This document shows positions 1 through 8,970 of a DNA stretch of 11,948 nucleotides, piece after piece. The notes under the pieces are model-generated. The model did no database searches. It saw nothing but the letters and a program-made list of their open reading frames with translations, and was not told the DNA's origin. The DNA comes from an uncultured Rubrobacteraceae bacterium (GTDB lineage: Bacteria; Actinomycetota; Rubrobacteria; Rubrobacterales; Rubrobacteraceae). Where the stretch lies: contig CADCUZ010000058.1 of NCBI GenBank assembly GCA_902806015.1, positions 1 through 11,948 of the forward strand, read 5' to 3'. Made by a program: the position numbers and the translations under genes. The first letter of the stretch is position 1. Each line of letters starts with the position of its first letter.

Positions 1-1411
<1,411 letters not shown>

Positions 1412-1446
1412 TCGTGAACACCAGCCTAATTCAGAAACAGTATGCG

Positions 1447-1470
1447 ACGGCCCGCAGCACGCTGGGCCGT
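1447..1470 (-). other. Hairpin between hpf and secA
   Basis: A perfect 7-bp inverted repeat, ACGGCCC at 1447-1453 and GGGCCGT at 1464-1470, encloses a 10-base loop in the hpf-secA gap. Read on the minus strand it is followed only by a short, broken T-run, so it is a poor intrinsic terminator. It could attenuate read-through from hpf, or be a structured secA leader ending 36 bases before the secA start. The structure is seen; the function is inferred. Confidence 0.35.
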
Positions 1471-1498
1471 TCCGCCGGTTAGTTTAAGGCATAAGACG

Positions 1499-2062
1499 CT
1501 ATTTTGCGGGCTCTATCAGGCCGTAGTTGCCGTCGCGGCGCCTGTAGACCACGTTGATCTCACCGCTCTCGGCGCTCGTGAACACGTAAAAATCGTGGTC
1601 TAACAGGTCCATCTGGAGCACGGCCTCCTCGGCCCCCATCGGCTTCATCTGGAACTGCTTTGTCCGCACGATCCGCGCCTCCAGATCCTCTTCCTCCTCC
1701 GACGCTTCTGGCACACCCGGGGGCGGCGGGGCGTTCTTAACCTGGCCCTGCCAGCGGTCGATCTGGCGCCCCCTGTAGCGGCGCACCTGCCGCTCGAGCT
1801 TGTCCGCCATCTTGTCTATGGAGGCGTACATGTCAGCGGAGGCCTCCCGCGCCTTGAGCACGGTCCCGTTGATAAAGAGCGTCGCCTCCGCCACCTCCGC
1901 GTCCACCACAGAAGGGTTGCGCTCGTGGATCAACTCCACCTCGGCCCGCGAGTCGCTGCGCTCGGAATCGAAGAACTTGCTCATCCGCTCCACCTTCTCC
2001 AGCGCGTACCCCTCCAACGCCGGCGTCACGAAGATGTTCCGCCCCTTGACCAGCACGTCCAT
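1499..2062 (-). CDS. hpf: Long-form ribosome hibernation promoting factor (HPF/YfiA family), 187 aa
   Basis: This cytoplasmic factor binds the decoding region of the 30S subunit and, in its long form, pairs 70S ribosomes into inactive 100S dimers in stationary phase or stress. Residues 1-105 form the S30AE domain, starting MDVLVKGRNIFVTPALEGYA. Residues 106-130 are a Pro/Glu-rich linker. Residues 131-187 are the C-terminal dimerisation domain with the hallmarks MKPMGAEEAVLQMDLLDHDF and a DGNYGLIEP end. The reading frame stays open upstream to an ATG at 2185, but the ATG at 2062 is chosen: it has a strong GGGAGG Shine-Dalgarno with a 4-base spacer, and family homology begins exactly there. At 187 residues the length is normal for the long form. 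It sits between the decayed comF and secA, as in many genomes. I see nothing missing. Confidence 0.95.
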   Translation of the reverse strand: MDVLVKGRNIFVTPALEGYALEKVERMSKFFDSERSDSRAEVELIHERNPSVVDAEVAEATLFINGTVLKAREASADMYASIDKMADKLERQVRRYRGRQIDRWQGQVKNAPPPPGVPEASEEEEDLEARIVRTKQFQMKPMGAEEAVLQMDLLDHDFYVFTSAESGEINVVYRRRDGNYGLIEPAK

Positions 2063-2105
2063 GTTGCCTCCCTTCTGGCTAGGCTTCGTGAAGAGCGTGC
2101 AGCAC

Positions 2106-2163
2106 GCGGGCCTGTAGCGTCGAGCCCGGCCCGCAAGATACCACCCCCGCCCGGGCCGGTCCG
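2106..2163 (-). promoter_or_regulatory. Candidate hpf promoter and leader inverted repeat
   Basis: On the minus strand TATCTT (2140-2135) matches four of six positions of a sigma-70 -10 box. CGGACC, 17 bases upstream (2163-2158), matches three of six of a -35 box. A perfect 7-bp inverted repeat, GCGGGCC at 2106-2112 and GGCCCGC at 2128-2134, lies directly downstream of the -10 and would span the start of the transcript, as an operator or a leader hairpin. These are weak matches in GC-rich DNA, so this is a candidate only. The 165-base gap between the comF remnant and hpf holds no other gene that I can see. Confidence 0.22.
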
Positions 2164-2227
2164 TGACCGCACACCGGGAGCCCACGACGGGCCACCTGGG
2201 GCCCGAGACCTGATGCCTGACGCCTAC

Positions 2228-2735
2228 CTAACACGTCCTGCAAAGGAGGCTAACGGCGTGGGCTACGGCGGCCCCGGCGCGCAAGAGCGTGGCCGCGCGA
2301 GCGCTTAACGTGGCGCCGATGGTGATGACGTCCTCCACGAGGAGTAGCAGTCTGCCCCGCGGGTGGCCCCCGGCCGAAAAGGTGCCGGCGACGTTCGCGC
2401 GCCTCTCGGCGGCCGACAGTTCGACCTGATCCCGGGTGCTCCGCACGACTTGTAGTGTATCCGATACCGGTGCGTTTATCCGGCCCGCGACCCCGCGGGC
2501 CCAGCAACGCGGCTTGGTTGAATCCGCCCTCCCTGAGCCCGGCCCGGTCCAGCGGGACCGACACGACCGCGTCGAACGGGCCGGTCCGCGCGCGCGTCGG
2601 CCGGAGCCGTCGCGCGCCGGCTGCCGGTACGCACCGGAGGACATCGTCGGTGGCGCGAGGCGGGTCCTTCTCCGCGCTGACCGGCTTGCGCGTAGACGCG
2701 CCAGAAAACACGTAGCCTCGCTCGCCTGCGGACAT
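2228..2735 (-). pseudogene. comF: Decayed ComF-family phosphoribosyltransferase (frameshifted, N-terminally truncated)
   Basis: ComF proteins are PRPP-binding phosphoribosyltransferase-fold proteins linked to DNA uptake. Two pieces lie in different frames. The upstream piece begins at ATG 2735, which has a GGGAGG site 6 bases before it, and carries PFDAVVSVPLDRAGLREGGF plus NQAALL, the typical ComF block. The downstream piece carries the ARG helix, LSAAERRANVAGTF and the PRPP loop LLLVEDVITIGATLSA, ending at TAG 2228. Removing one base from the GGG/CCC run at 2500-2502 would join them into about 168 residues, against the usual 200-240. No zinc-ribbon cysteines are seen: 2750-2890 on this strand holds essentially no Cys codon in any frame. 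The usual Thr before the loop Gly is Ile. The 153 bases up to the upstream gene are open in a third frame, but I do not recognise that product. A sequencing error at the run cannot be excluded for the frameshift, but it would not restore the N-terminus. Confidence 0.8.
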
Positions 2736-2888
2736 TCTGGCCCTCCCTGACCGCTTCGGGAAGAGTGTCGGCGACCCCGGCCGGATCTATAAGCGCCAAA
2801 TAGCGAGCTCCCAGGAACTCGCCGAAGGCGGGGACCCAGGGGCTAAGGCGGGCCGAAAGCCGGCGCCGGCGGCCGGGGCGCCTCGGCG

Positions 2889-3995
2889 CTAGAACCTCAG
2901 GCTGCGTGGGGGAAGGACGACGTTCGGGTTTACCCGGACCCCCTGGTCGAGCACGTTGCTCTCCCCGACCACGCACCCGGCGCCGAGGACCGAGAGTCCG
3001 CGGACGATGGCGTCCTGGCCGACCCGGGCGTTGCGGCCTATAACGGAGCCCCGAACCACGGCCCCCGCCTCGACCTGCGCCCCCTCGAACAAGATGCTGC
3101 CCTCGACCACCGCGCCGCGCCCGACGCGGCAATTTCGGCCGAGGGAGGAGCGTCCGCCGATGGTGGCGAGGTCGGAGATCTCGCACCCGTCCGCCATGGA
3201 GAGCGGCGGAAGGAGCTTGACGTTCTTGCCGCAGCAGGCGCCTCGGTCCACGTCGAGGTACTCGAAGTTCTCCCGGTCCGTGCCGACGGCGCCGGAGAGC
3301 ACGTCGTGGGACGCCGCCAGGTAGCTGCGCGGCGTGCCTATGTCCCGCCAGTACGAGCTCGACACGTGGGCTCGCAGCCGGCCTCGGGCCTGCAGCTCGG
3401 GGAAGACCTCGCGCTCTATGGAGACCTCGCGGCCGGCCGGGATCATGCCGAGCACCTCCGGCTCCAGGACGTAAACGCCGGCGTTTACCAGGTTGGTCGT
3501 CACCTCGTCGGCCGCCGGCTTCTCGATAAACCGCCTGACGACCAGCTCGTGGTCAACCTCGACGAGTCCGTACGCCGTCGGGTCCTCCACGCTCGTCAGG
3601 GTAATGGTCGCGAGGGCGTCGGACTCTTTGTGGATCCTGACCGCCTCCGCCAGGTCCATCCCCGTGAGCACGTCGCCGTTGACGACGACGAACGGGTCGC
3701 CGTCCAGGTAGCCCTCCGCGTTCTTGATGCCGCCTGCCGTGCCGAGCGCGTGCTCCTCGACGGCGTAATCTACGGAGAAGCCGCGCAGGTCGTGCCAGCG
3801 GGCGAGGTAGTCCTGAATCGGGTCGGGCAGGTAGCCCAGGGAGAGCACGGCCCCGTCGAGCCCCCCGGCTCGCAGAAAGTCCAGCATGTACCCCATAAAG
3901 GGCCGGTTACGCAGCGGCACCAGTGCCTTAGGGGTGTCGAAGGTGATCGGCCGGAGCCGGGTCCCCTGACCTCCTACCAGGACCACGGCCTTCAT
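2889..3995 (-). CDS. NDP-sugar pyrophosphorylase, mannose-1-phosphate guanylyltransferase-like, 368 aa
   Basis: The enzyme joins a sugar-1-phosphate to an NTP, giving an NDP-sugar for glycan or compatible-solute synthesis in the cytoplasm. The N-terminal Rossmann-type transferase domain (1 to about 235) has the nucleotide loop GGQGTRLRP (8-16), TPKALVP (21-27), LGTAGGI (84-90), the metal-site VNGD (105-108), FIEKP (156-160), NAGVYV (171-176) and YWRDIGTP (215-222). From about 265 to 360 come left-handed beta-helix hexapeptide repeats, the layout of the ManC/GMPP group. The sugar is not certain: GDP-mannose is most likely, but glucose-1-phosphate thymidylyl- or uridylyltransferase activity is possible. 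The ATG at 3995 is chosen because MKAVVLVGG is the exact family start, with a GGGG stretch about 7 bases before it. A CC pair at 254-255 lies in the inter-domain linker. The gene follows nuoN by 72 bases on the same strand and may be read through from it. No partner sugar gene is in view. Confidence 0.9.
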   Translation of the reverse strand: MKAVVLVGGQGTRLRPITFDTPKALVPLRNRPFMGYMLDFLRAGGLDGAVLSLGYLPDPIQDYLARWHDLRGFSVDYAVEEHALGTAGGIKNAEGYLDGDPFVVVNGDVLTGMDLAEAVRIHKESDALATITLTSVEDPTAYGLVEVDHELVVRRFIEKPAADEVTTNLVNAGVYVLEPEVLGMIPAGREVSIEREVFPELQARGRLRAHVSSSYWRDIGTPRSYLAASHDVLSGAVGTDRENFEYLDVDRGACCGKNVKLLPPLSMADGCEISDLATIGGRSSLGRNCRVGRGAVVEGSILFEGAQVEAGAVVRGSVIGRNARVGQDAIVRGLSVLGAGCVVGESNVLDQGVRVNPNVVLPPRSLRF

Positions 3996-4011
3996 CGACG
4001 CCCCGGCTTGC

Positions 4012-4028
4012 GCCGGCCGCCGGCCGGC
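4012..4028 (-). other. Strong GC hairpin in the gap between nuoN and the nucleotidyltransferase
   Basis: GCCGGCC (4012-4018), a 3-base loop and GGCCGGC (4022-4028) form a perfect 7-bp GC stem 40 bases after the nuoN stop and 17 bases before the next start codon. There is no T-run behind it on the minus strand, so it does not look like a full intrinsic terminator. It may slow read-through, mark a 3' end, or be a simple CCGG repeat. The gap holds nothing else that I can see. Confidence 0.3.
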
Positions 4029-4067
4029 CTTTGTACCGTGCGCCTCGACCCCGCGCGCATACGCGGC

Positions 4068-5504
4068 CTAACCCAACCCCGACCCGCCGGCCAGGGCGGA
4101 GATCGGGACGATAAGCAGGAAGAACAAGGCGGTGAGGAGGGCCAGCGCGTAGACGGAGGCCTTCAGCACGCCGCCCCCGGCCGGCTCGACGGCGTCCAGC
4201 GTCGACTTTTCGAAGAACATGTTGCGGATGATGCCGAAGTAGTAAGGCACAGAGAGGACGCTGTTGACGACCAGGGCGCCGACCACGACGTAGACCAGCA
4301 CCGAGCCCGACTGGGCCCCGGAGAAGATGATCCAGGCCTTCCCCCAGAACCCGCTGAAGGGCGGGATACCGACCAGCGAGGCCATGAACACCCCCATGCT
4401 CGCGGCGAGCGCCGGCCTTGAGCGGAAGAGCCCGTTGAAGCTTTTCGCGTCCTCCCCCACGAGATCTATAACCAGGAAGGCCCCGACGTTCATGACCGCG
4501 TAGGCGGCCGAGTAGATCAGGACCGCCTCGACCGCCTGCCCCGTGCCAGGTCCCTGCAGGGCCGCGAAGGCCGCCAGGATGTACCCGGAATGGGCCACCG
4601 AGCTGTACGCCAGCATCCGGCGGACGTTGCGCTGGCGCAGGGCTGCCAGGTTGCCGACGAACATCGTGAGGATAGCCAGGAAGGCCATCACCGCCGTCCA
4701 AGTGGGCCTCGCCTCGGGCATCCCCTCAAGCAGTATCCGGAGCAGGACCGCGAACGTCGCCGCCTTGGGTGCGACCGAGAGGAACGCCGCGGCGCTCGTC
4801 GGGGCGCCCTGGTAGGCGTCCGGCGTCCAGAAGTGGAAGGGCGCGGCCGAGACCTTAAAGGCGAAGCCGGAGAGGAGCAGCACGAGGCCCAGCAGGGCGA
4901 CCGGGGTGAGGCTGCCCGAGAACGTTCGGGCGACGTCGCCGAGCTGGGCCGAGCCGGAGACGCCGTAGATCAAGACGATACCGTACAGCAGCACCGAAGA
5001 GGCGATGACGCCCGTGATCAGGTACTTCATCCCGCCCTCCGCGCTCTCCCGTCGCCTCCGGTCGAAGGCCACCATCGCGTAAGACGGTATCGTCGCGAGC
5101 TCTATAGCGACAAAGATGCCGAAGAGGTCGCGCATGGAGACGAGCAGGATGGCGCCGAGCACCACAGACAGGATGAGCGTCAGGTACTCGGGCGCGTCGC
5201 CGGTTTCGCCCGACCACCGGGCCGCGGCGAGCACGGCGAAAAAGGCGCTCCCGGCCACGACCAGCTTGAAGTACAGGGCGAAGTTGTCCACCACGAACCC
5301 GCCCCCGAAGAACTCCCCGGAGAACCCGGCCGCGAGCAGGCCGGCGGCGCTCCCGAACACGGCGAGCGCGCCGAGGGCGGCAAGGCCCGCCACGAGCCCG
5401 ACGCTGCTCTGGAAGAACACCCCGACCATGAGCACCCCGATCAAGAACCCCACAGCGACGAGCTCCGGAAGGAGCGCGACGAAAGCCTGCCCGGTAACCG
5501 CCAC
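4068..5504 (-). CDS. nuoN: NADH-quinone oxidoreductase subunit N, 478 aa
   Basis: NuoN is one of the three antiporter-like, proton-pumping subunits of the complex I membrane arm. The protein is hydrophobic throughout, with about 14 predicted membrane helices. Key ionisable residues are in place: E135 in IELATIPSYAMVA, K160 (GGMKYLITG), K217 and H224 in FKVSAAPFHFWTPDAYQGAP, K247 (APKAATF) and K389 (GFWGKAWIIF). K217, H224 and K247 fall at the same numbers as in E. coli NuoN. The GTG start at 5504 overlaps the last base of the nuoM stop (TAGTG), so translation is probably coupled. At 478 residues the length is normal. It is the last nuo gene, as in the classical operon order, and the next gene downstream is a sugar nucleotidyltransferase. 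No anomaly is seen. Confidence 0.96.
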   Translation of the reverse strand: MAVTGQAFVALLPELVAVGFLIGVLMVGVFFQSSVGLVAGLAALGALAVFGSAAGLLAAGFSGEFFGGGFVVDNFALYFKLVVAGSAFFAVLAAARWSGETGDAPEYLTLILSVVLGAILLVSMRDLFGIFVAIELATIPSYAMVAFDRRRRESAEGGMKYLITGVIASSVLLYGIVLIYGVSGSAQLGDVARTFSGSLTPVALLGLVLLLSGFAFKVSAAPFHFWTPDAYQGAPTSAAAFLSVAPKAATFAVLLRILLEGMPEARPTWTAVMAFLAILTMFVGNLAALRQRNVRRMLAYSSVAHSGYILAAFAALQGPGTGQAVEAVLIYSAAYAVMNVGAFLVIDLVGEDAKSFNGLFRSRPALAASMGVFMASLVGIPPFSGFWGKAWIIFSGAQSGSVLVYVVVGALVVNSVLSVPYYFGIIRNMFFEKSTLDAVEPAGGGVLKASVYALALLTALFFLLIVPISALAGGSGLG

Positions 5505-6958
5505 TAGCTACCCCCTATCGCGCTTATAACGGCCTCGACGCCCGGACGCTGCACGCCTATCAGCAGGGCGGGGAAGACCCCGAACAAGACCAGCAGCACC
5601 GCGAGCGGCACCGCCGCCGCCATCTCCATCGGCCGGGCGTCCTCCACCGACTCGTCGGCGGGCCTCTGTATCGGGCCGAAGACCACGCGGGCCAGCATGT
5701 AGAGCAGGTACATCGCCGAGAGCACGATGCCTAGGGCCGCCAAGACGCCCTGAACCGGGAAGGCGTCGTACCCGCCCATGATGCTCATAAACTCGGAGAC
5801 AAAGACCGCAAGCCCCGGCAGCCCCATCGCCGCCATCGCCCCGAGCGCGAGCAGGCCGCCCGCCCACGGCATCCTGGCGGCGAGCCCGCCGAGCTTCCGG
5901 ATGCGCCGCGTCCCGGTCCTCGCCGCGATCACGCCCACTAGCACGAACAGCAGCGCGGAGTACAGCCCGTGCGTCACCTGCTGCAACACCGCCCCGTTCA
6001 ACCCGACCGCGTTCCCCGACGCCGCCCCGAGGAGGATAAAGCCCAGCGTGCCGATGGAGGAGTAGGCGACGAGCGCCTTCAGGTCCGGCTGCAAAAAGGC
6101 CACGAACGCGCCGTAGATTATGTTTATGACCCCGAACGCCGCCAGGTACGGCAAGAAGGGCTGCACGCCCTGCGGCAGGAGCGGTATCGCGACCTTGATG
6201 AGGCCGTAAGTTCCGAGCTTCGGTAGGATACCCGAGAGCACGACGTTCGTTGAGATGGGGCTCGAGACGTAGACGTCGAGCAGCCAGCCGTGAAGCGGGA
6301 CCGCAGGAACCTTTACCAGCAGGCCGAAGAGTATGGGCGCCGCTAGGGCGATCTGGGCCGTCCGTCCCAGGCCGCCGCCCGCCGTCAACGACCCCATCGC
6401 GTACGTGCCAGCGATGATGCCGAAGGCGAGAAAGCCGGCCAGCATCACGGTGCTCCCCAGGAAGGTGTAGACAAAGAACTTGATCGCCGCCTGGCGGCGG
6501 TTCTCGTCGCCCCAGATGCCGACCAGGAGGTACATCGGGATCAGGGTGATCTCGAAGAAGATGTAGAACAGGATCAAATCCTCAGCAGCGAAGACCCCGA
6601 GCATCCCGACCTCCGCGATGAACAGGATCGCGAGGTACTGCTTGAGGTTCTCCCGCACGTCGTAGGAGGCGACCACGGCTATGAGCGTGAGGAGCGCCGT
6701 CAGGAAGAACATCCCGAATCCGAGGCCGTCGAGTCCGACCCGGTAGCCCATGTTGAGGGACCGTATCCAGGTGAAATCCTGGGTGAGCGACGGGGCGTCA
6801 AGGCCGCTCCCGTAGGCGAAGTAGATGTAAAGCGTGAGCAAGAGCGGCACCGCCGCCAAAGCGAGCGCCGCGTAGCGCAGCGGGCGCTCGTCTTCGGGCA
6901 GCAGGAGCATTAGGACGGCGCCGAGCAGCGGGACGAAGATGGTTATCGTGGTGATCAC
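5504..6958 (-). CDS. nuoM: NADH-quinone oxidoreductase subunit M, 484 aa
   Basis: NuoM is the middle antiporter-like proton-pumping subunit of the complex I membrane arm, with about 14 membrane helices. Charged residues expected in the half-channels are present: E136 (FFEITLIPMYLLVG), K216 (LLVKVPAVPLH), K247 (GILPKLG), H330 (VTHGL) and E389 (VFVSEF). The conserved segment after TM7 is unusual. Where most NuoM proteins have W-L-P-D-A-H, this one reads WLLDVY (225-230), with Leu for Pro and Tyr for His, followed by SSPISTN rather than an APTAGS-like stretch. The GTG start at 6958 overlaps the nuoL TGA by 4 bases (GTGA), which gives tight coupling. The length of 484 is within the normal 480-510. 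I consider it functional because the proton-path residues remain, but a divergent subclass. Confidence 0.96.
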   Translation of the reverse strand: MITTITIFVPLLGAVLMLLLPEDERPLRYAALALAAVPLLLTLYIYFAYGSGLDAPSLTQDFTWIRSLNMGYRVGLDGLGFGMFFLTALLTLIAVVASYDVRENLKQYLAILFIAEVGMLGVFAAEDLILFYIFFEITLIPMYLLVGIWGDENRRQAAIKFFVYTFLGSTVMLAGFLAFGIIAGTYAMGSLTAGGGLGRTAQIALAAPILFGLLVKVPAVPLHGWLLDVYVSSPISTNVVLSGILPKLGTYGLIKVAIPLLPQGVQPFLPYLAAFGVINIIYGAFVAFLQPDLKALVAYSSIGTLGFILLGAASGNAVGLNGAVLQQVTHGLYSALLFVLVGVIAARTGTRRIRKLGGLAARMPWAGGLLALGAMAAMGLPGLAVFVSEFMSIMGGYDAFPVQGVLAALGIVLSAMYLLYMLARVVFGPIQRPADESVEDARPMEMAAAVPLAVLLVLFGVFPALLIGVQRPGVEAVISAIGGS

Positions 6959-8955
6959 AGCCGCGCCCCAACGGCGAGGACGGCTACGGTTATCACCGCT
7001 ATCAGCGCCATGACGAGTAACGGCGCCACGACGAGGAACGCGTACTGCGCCCCCACGATGACGCCGATAACGAGCACGGCCAGCAGGATAAAGAGCGCGT
7101 AGTTCTGCACCCCGCCCGTCTGGAACCGCTGCAACAGCCCCCCGAACCCCATCGCGCCCCGTCCGACGCCACCGACGAGCCCCCCGATTACCCTACGGTC
7201 GAACCCGTTGGTAGCACGCCCGAGCCACCTGGCGGCCCGGACGAAGGTCGCCCCGTAGAGGGCGTCGAAGTACCAGCCCTTGTCCAGGAAGGTGTGGATC
7301 GGCGCGAACCTCCTCGCAAGCGCCCCGGCCCGCTCGGGCTTCTGCGCGTAAAGCGCGTAGGCGAGCCCTATTCCTAGCAGCGCCACCCCCACCGATACGC
7401 CGCCGAGCAGGAAGTTGAAGGAGTGCTCTTCGAGCCCAAGCGTCTCGGTCGCGAACTCGCTCGGCACGACGAATCCGGCGAAGTAGTCCCGAACCGGCAG
7501 CCCGAAGCCCTCCGGTATGCCCACCCAGCCGCTCACGACCGAGAGGAAGGCCAGGATCAGCATCGGTCCCGTCATTATTCCGGGCGACTCCGTAGCGTTG
7601 CGCGCCGCCTCCGTCCTGGGCTCCCCGGTAAAGGCCAGGAAGATCGCGCGGAAGATGTAGAACGCCGTCAAGAACACAGTCAGGAGCGCCATGGCGAAGA
7701 GCACGTACAGGTGCTCCTCGTACGCGGAGGCCACGATGGCGTCCTTCGACCAGAAGCCGGCGAAGGGGAAGATGCCCGAGAGCGAAAGCCCCGCTAGGAC
7801 CATCGCCCAGAACGTGATCGGCATCCTGCGCCGCAATCCCCCCATCTCGAACATGTTGTAAGAGTCCATAGCGTAGATGATGCTGCCGGCGCACAAGAAC
7901 AAGAGCGCCTTGAAGAAGGCGTGGTTGTAGAGGTGGAAGACGCCGGCCGTGTAGGAACCGATCCCGAGCCCCAGCATCATGTACCCGAGCTGGGAGACCG
8001 TGGAATAGGCGATCACCCGCTTGATGTCCTTCTTCACGAGCGCCATCGTCCCGGCCATAAGGGCCGTGAACCCGCCTATGTAGGCCACGACGAGCATCGC
8101 GGTCGGGCTCTGCACGAAGATGTCGAAGGTGCGGGCCACGAGGTAGACCCCCGCCGCGACCATCGTCGCCGCGTGTATAAGCGCGGAGACCGGGGTCGGA
8201 CCCTCCATGGCGTCGGGCAACCAGACGTGCAGCGGGAACTGGGCGCTCTTGCCAATGGCGCCTACAAAGACGAGTACCACGGCCGCCGTGAGCAGCGACC
8301 CTCCCATGAAACCGGCCTGGGCGGCCTCGGAGATCCCCTCAAAGGCCGTCGTCCCGGTGGCGGCCCAGAAGATGATGATCGCGATAAACAGTGCCGCGTC
8401 CCCGACCCTCGTGACGATAAAAGCCTTCTGCGCCGCGTCGCGGGCCGAAGGTTTCTCGAACCAGTGGCCGACCAAAAGGTACGAGCAGAGCCCAACCAAT
8501 TCCCAGAAGATGTAGAGCTGGATAAAGTTCGGGGCCAGCACCAGCCCGAGCATCGAGGCGGTGAACAGGTTCAGGACGGCGTAGAACCAGGCGAAGCGCC
8601 GGTCGCCCTCCATAAAGGCTCCGGAGTAAAGCTGGATCACAAGGCTCACGAAGCTCACCACGACGAGCATCACGGCCGCCAGGCCGTCTATGTAGACGCC
8701 CATCGAGAAGACGCCGCCGTCGCCGAGGTCTATCCAGGGCTTCGAGAACTCGATAGGCGCGCCGCCGCCCGGGATGATCCCGGCGACGAACAGGAGCGCG
8801 AAGACGGAGAAGACGAGCGAGATGGTCACCCCGAGGATCGCGACGTACTGGGCGTTCTCCTTGAGCGCGCGCCCGAAGAGCGCGAGGACCAGGAAGGCCA
8901 GCGCCGGCAGCGCCGGGATGGCCGTAATGATCAGTTGTTGGCCGACCGTCTCCAC
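6955..8955 (-). CDS. nuoL: NADH-quinone oxidoreductase subunit L, 666 aa
   Basis: NuoL is the distal antiporter-like subunit of complex I and carries the long lateral helix that runs along the membrane arm. The protein has many hydrophobic helices. The core motif GKSAQFPLHVWLPDAMEGPT with SALIHAATMVAAGVYL spans 235-272, with K236 and H261. E152 is in the YIFWELVGLCSYLLVG block, and VKKDIKRVIAYSTVSQLGYM is at 307-326. NHAFFKALLFLCAGS (344-358) supplies H345 and K350, and GFWSKD is at 400-405. After a charged loop the chain ends in the amphipathic stretch (about 540-615) and a terminal hydrophobic region at 620-665, typical of the lateral helix and last membrane helix. The start is GTG at 8955 with AAAGGTGA upstream, 15 bases after the nuoK stop. 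666 residues is slightly longer than E. coli NuoL (613) but ordinary for Gram-positives. Confidence 0.97.
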   Translation of the reverse strand: METVGQQLIITAIPALPALAFLVLALFGRALKENAQYVAILGVTISLVFSVFALLFVAGIIPGGGAPIEFSKPWIDLGDGGVFSMGVYIDGLAAVMLVVVSFVSLVIQLYSGAFMEGDRRFAWFYAVLNLFTASMLGLVLAPNFIQLYIFWELVGLCSYLLVGHWFEKPSARDAAQKAFIVTRVGDAALFIAIIIFWAATGTTAFEGISEAAQAGFMGGSLLTAAVVLVFVGAIGKSAQFPLHVWLPDAMEGPTPVSALIHAATMVAAGVYLVARTFDIFVQSPTAMLVVAYIGGFTALMAGTMALVKKDIKRVIAYSTVSQLGYMMLGLGIGSYTAGVFHLYNHAFFKALLFLCAGSIIYAMDSYNMFEMGGLRRRMPITFWAMVLAGLSLSGIFPFAGFWSKDAIVASAYEEHLYVLFAMALLTVFLTAFYIFRAIFLAFTGEPRTEAARNATESPGIMTGPMLILAFLSVVSGWVGIPEGFGLPVRDYFAGFVVPSEFATETLGLEEHSFNFLLGGVSVGVALLGIGLAYALYAQKPERAGALARRFAPIHTFLDKGWYFDALYGATFVRAARWLGRATNGFDRRVIGGLVGGVGRGAMGFGGLLQRFQTGGVQNYALFILLAVLVIGVIVGAQYAFLVVAPLLVMALIAVITVAVLAVGARL

Positions 8956-8970
8956 TATCCGGTCACCTTT

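Noticed and set aside
2063..2185. Upstream extension of hpf to an ATG at 2185
   Set aside because: Family homology starts at the ATG at 2062, which has a strong ribosome-binding site; the extra 41 residues look like translated leader.
2242..2308. Perfect AAAGGAGG on the plus strand, 8 bases before a GTG with a 16-codon frame
   Set aside because: It is the antisense of the comF end (Ser-Leu-Leu-Cys codons), the peptide has no recognisable feature, and no promoter is visible.
3306..4421. Plus-strand frame of 371 codons opposite the nucleotidyltransferase and nuoN
   Set aside because: It crosses the gap and two real genes in antisense and shows no recognisable domain.
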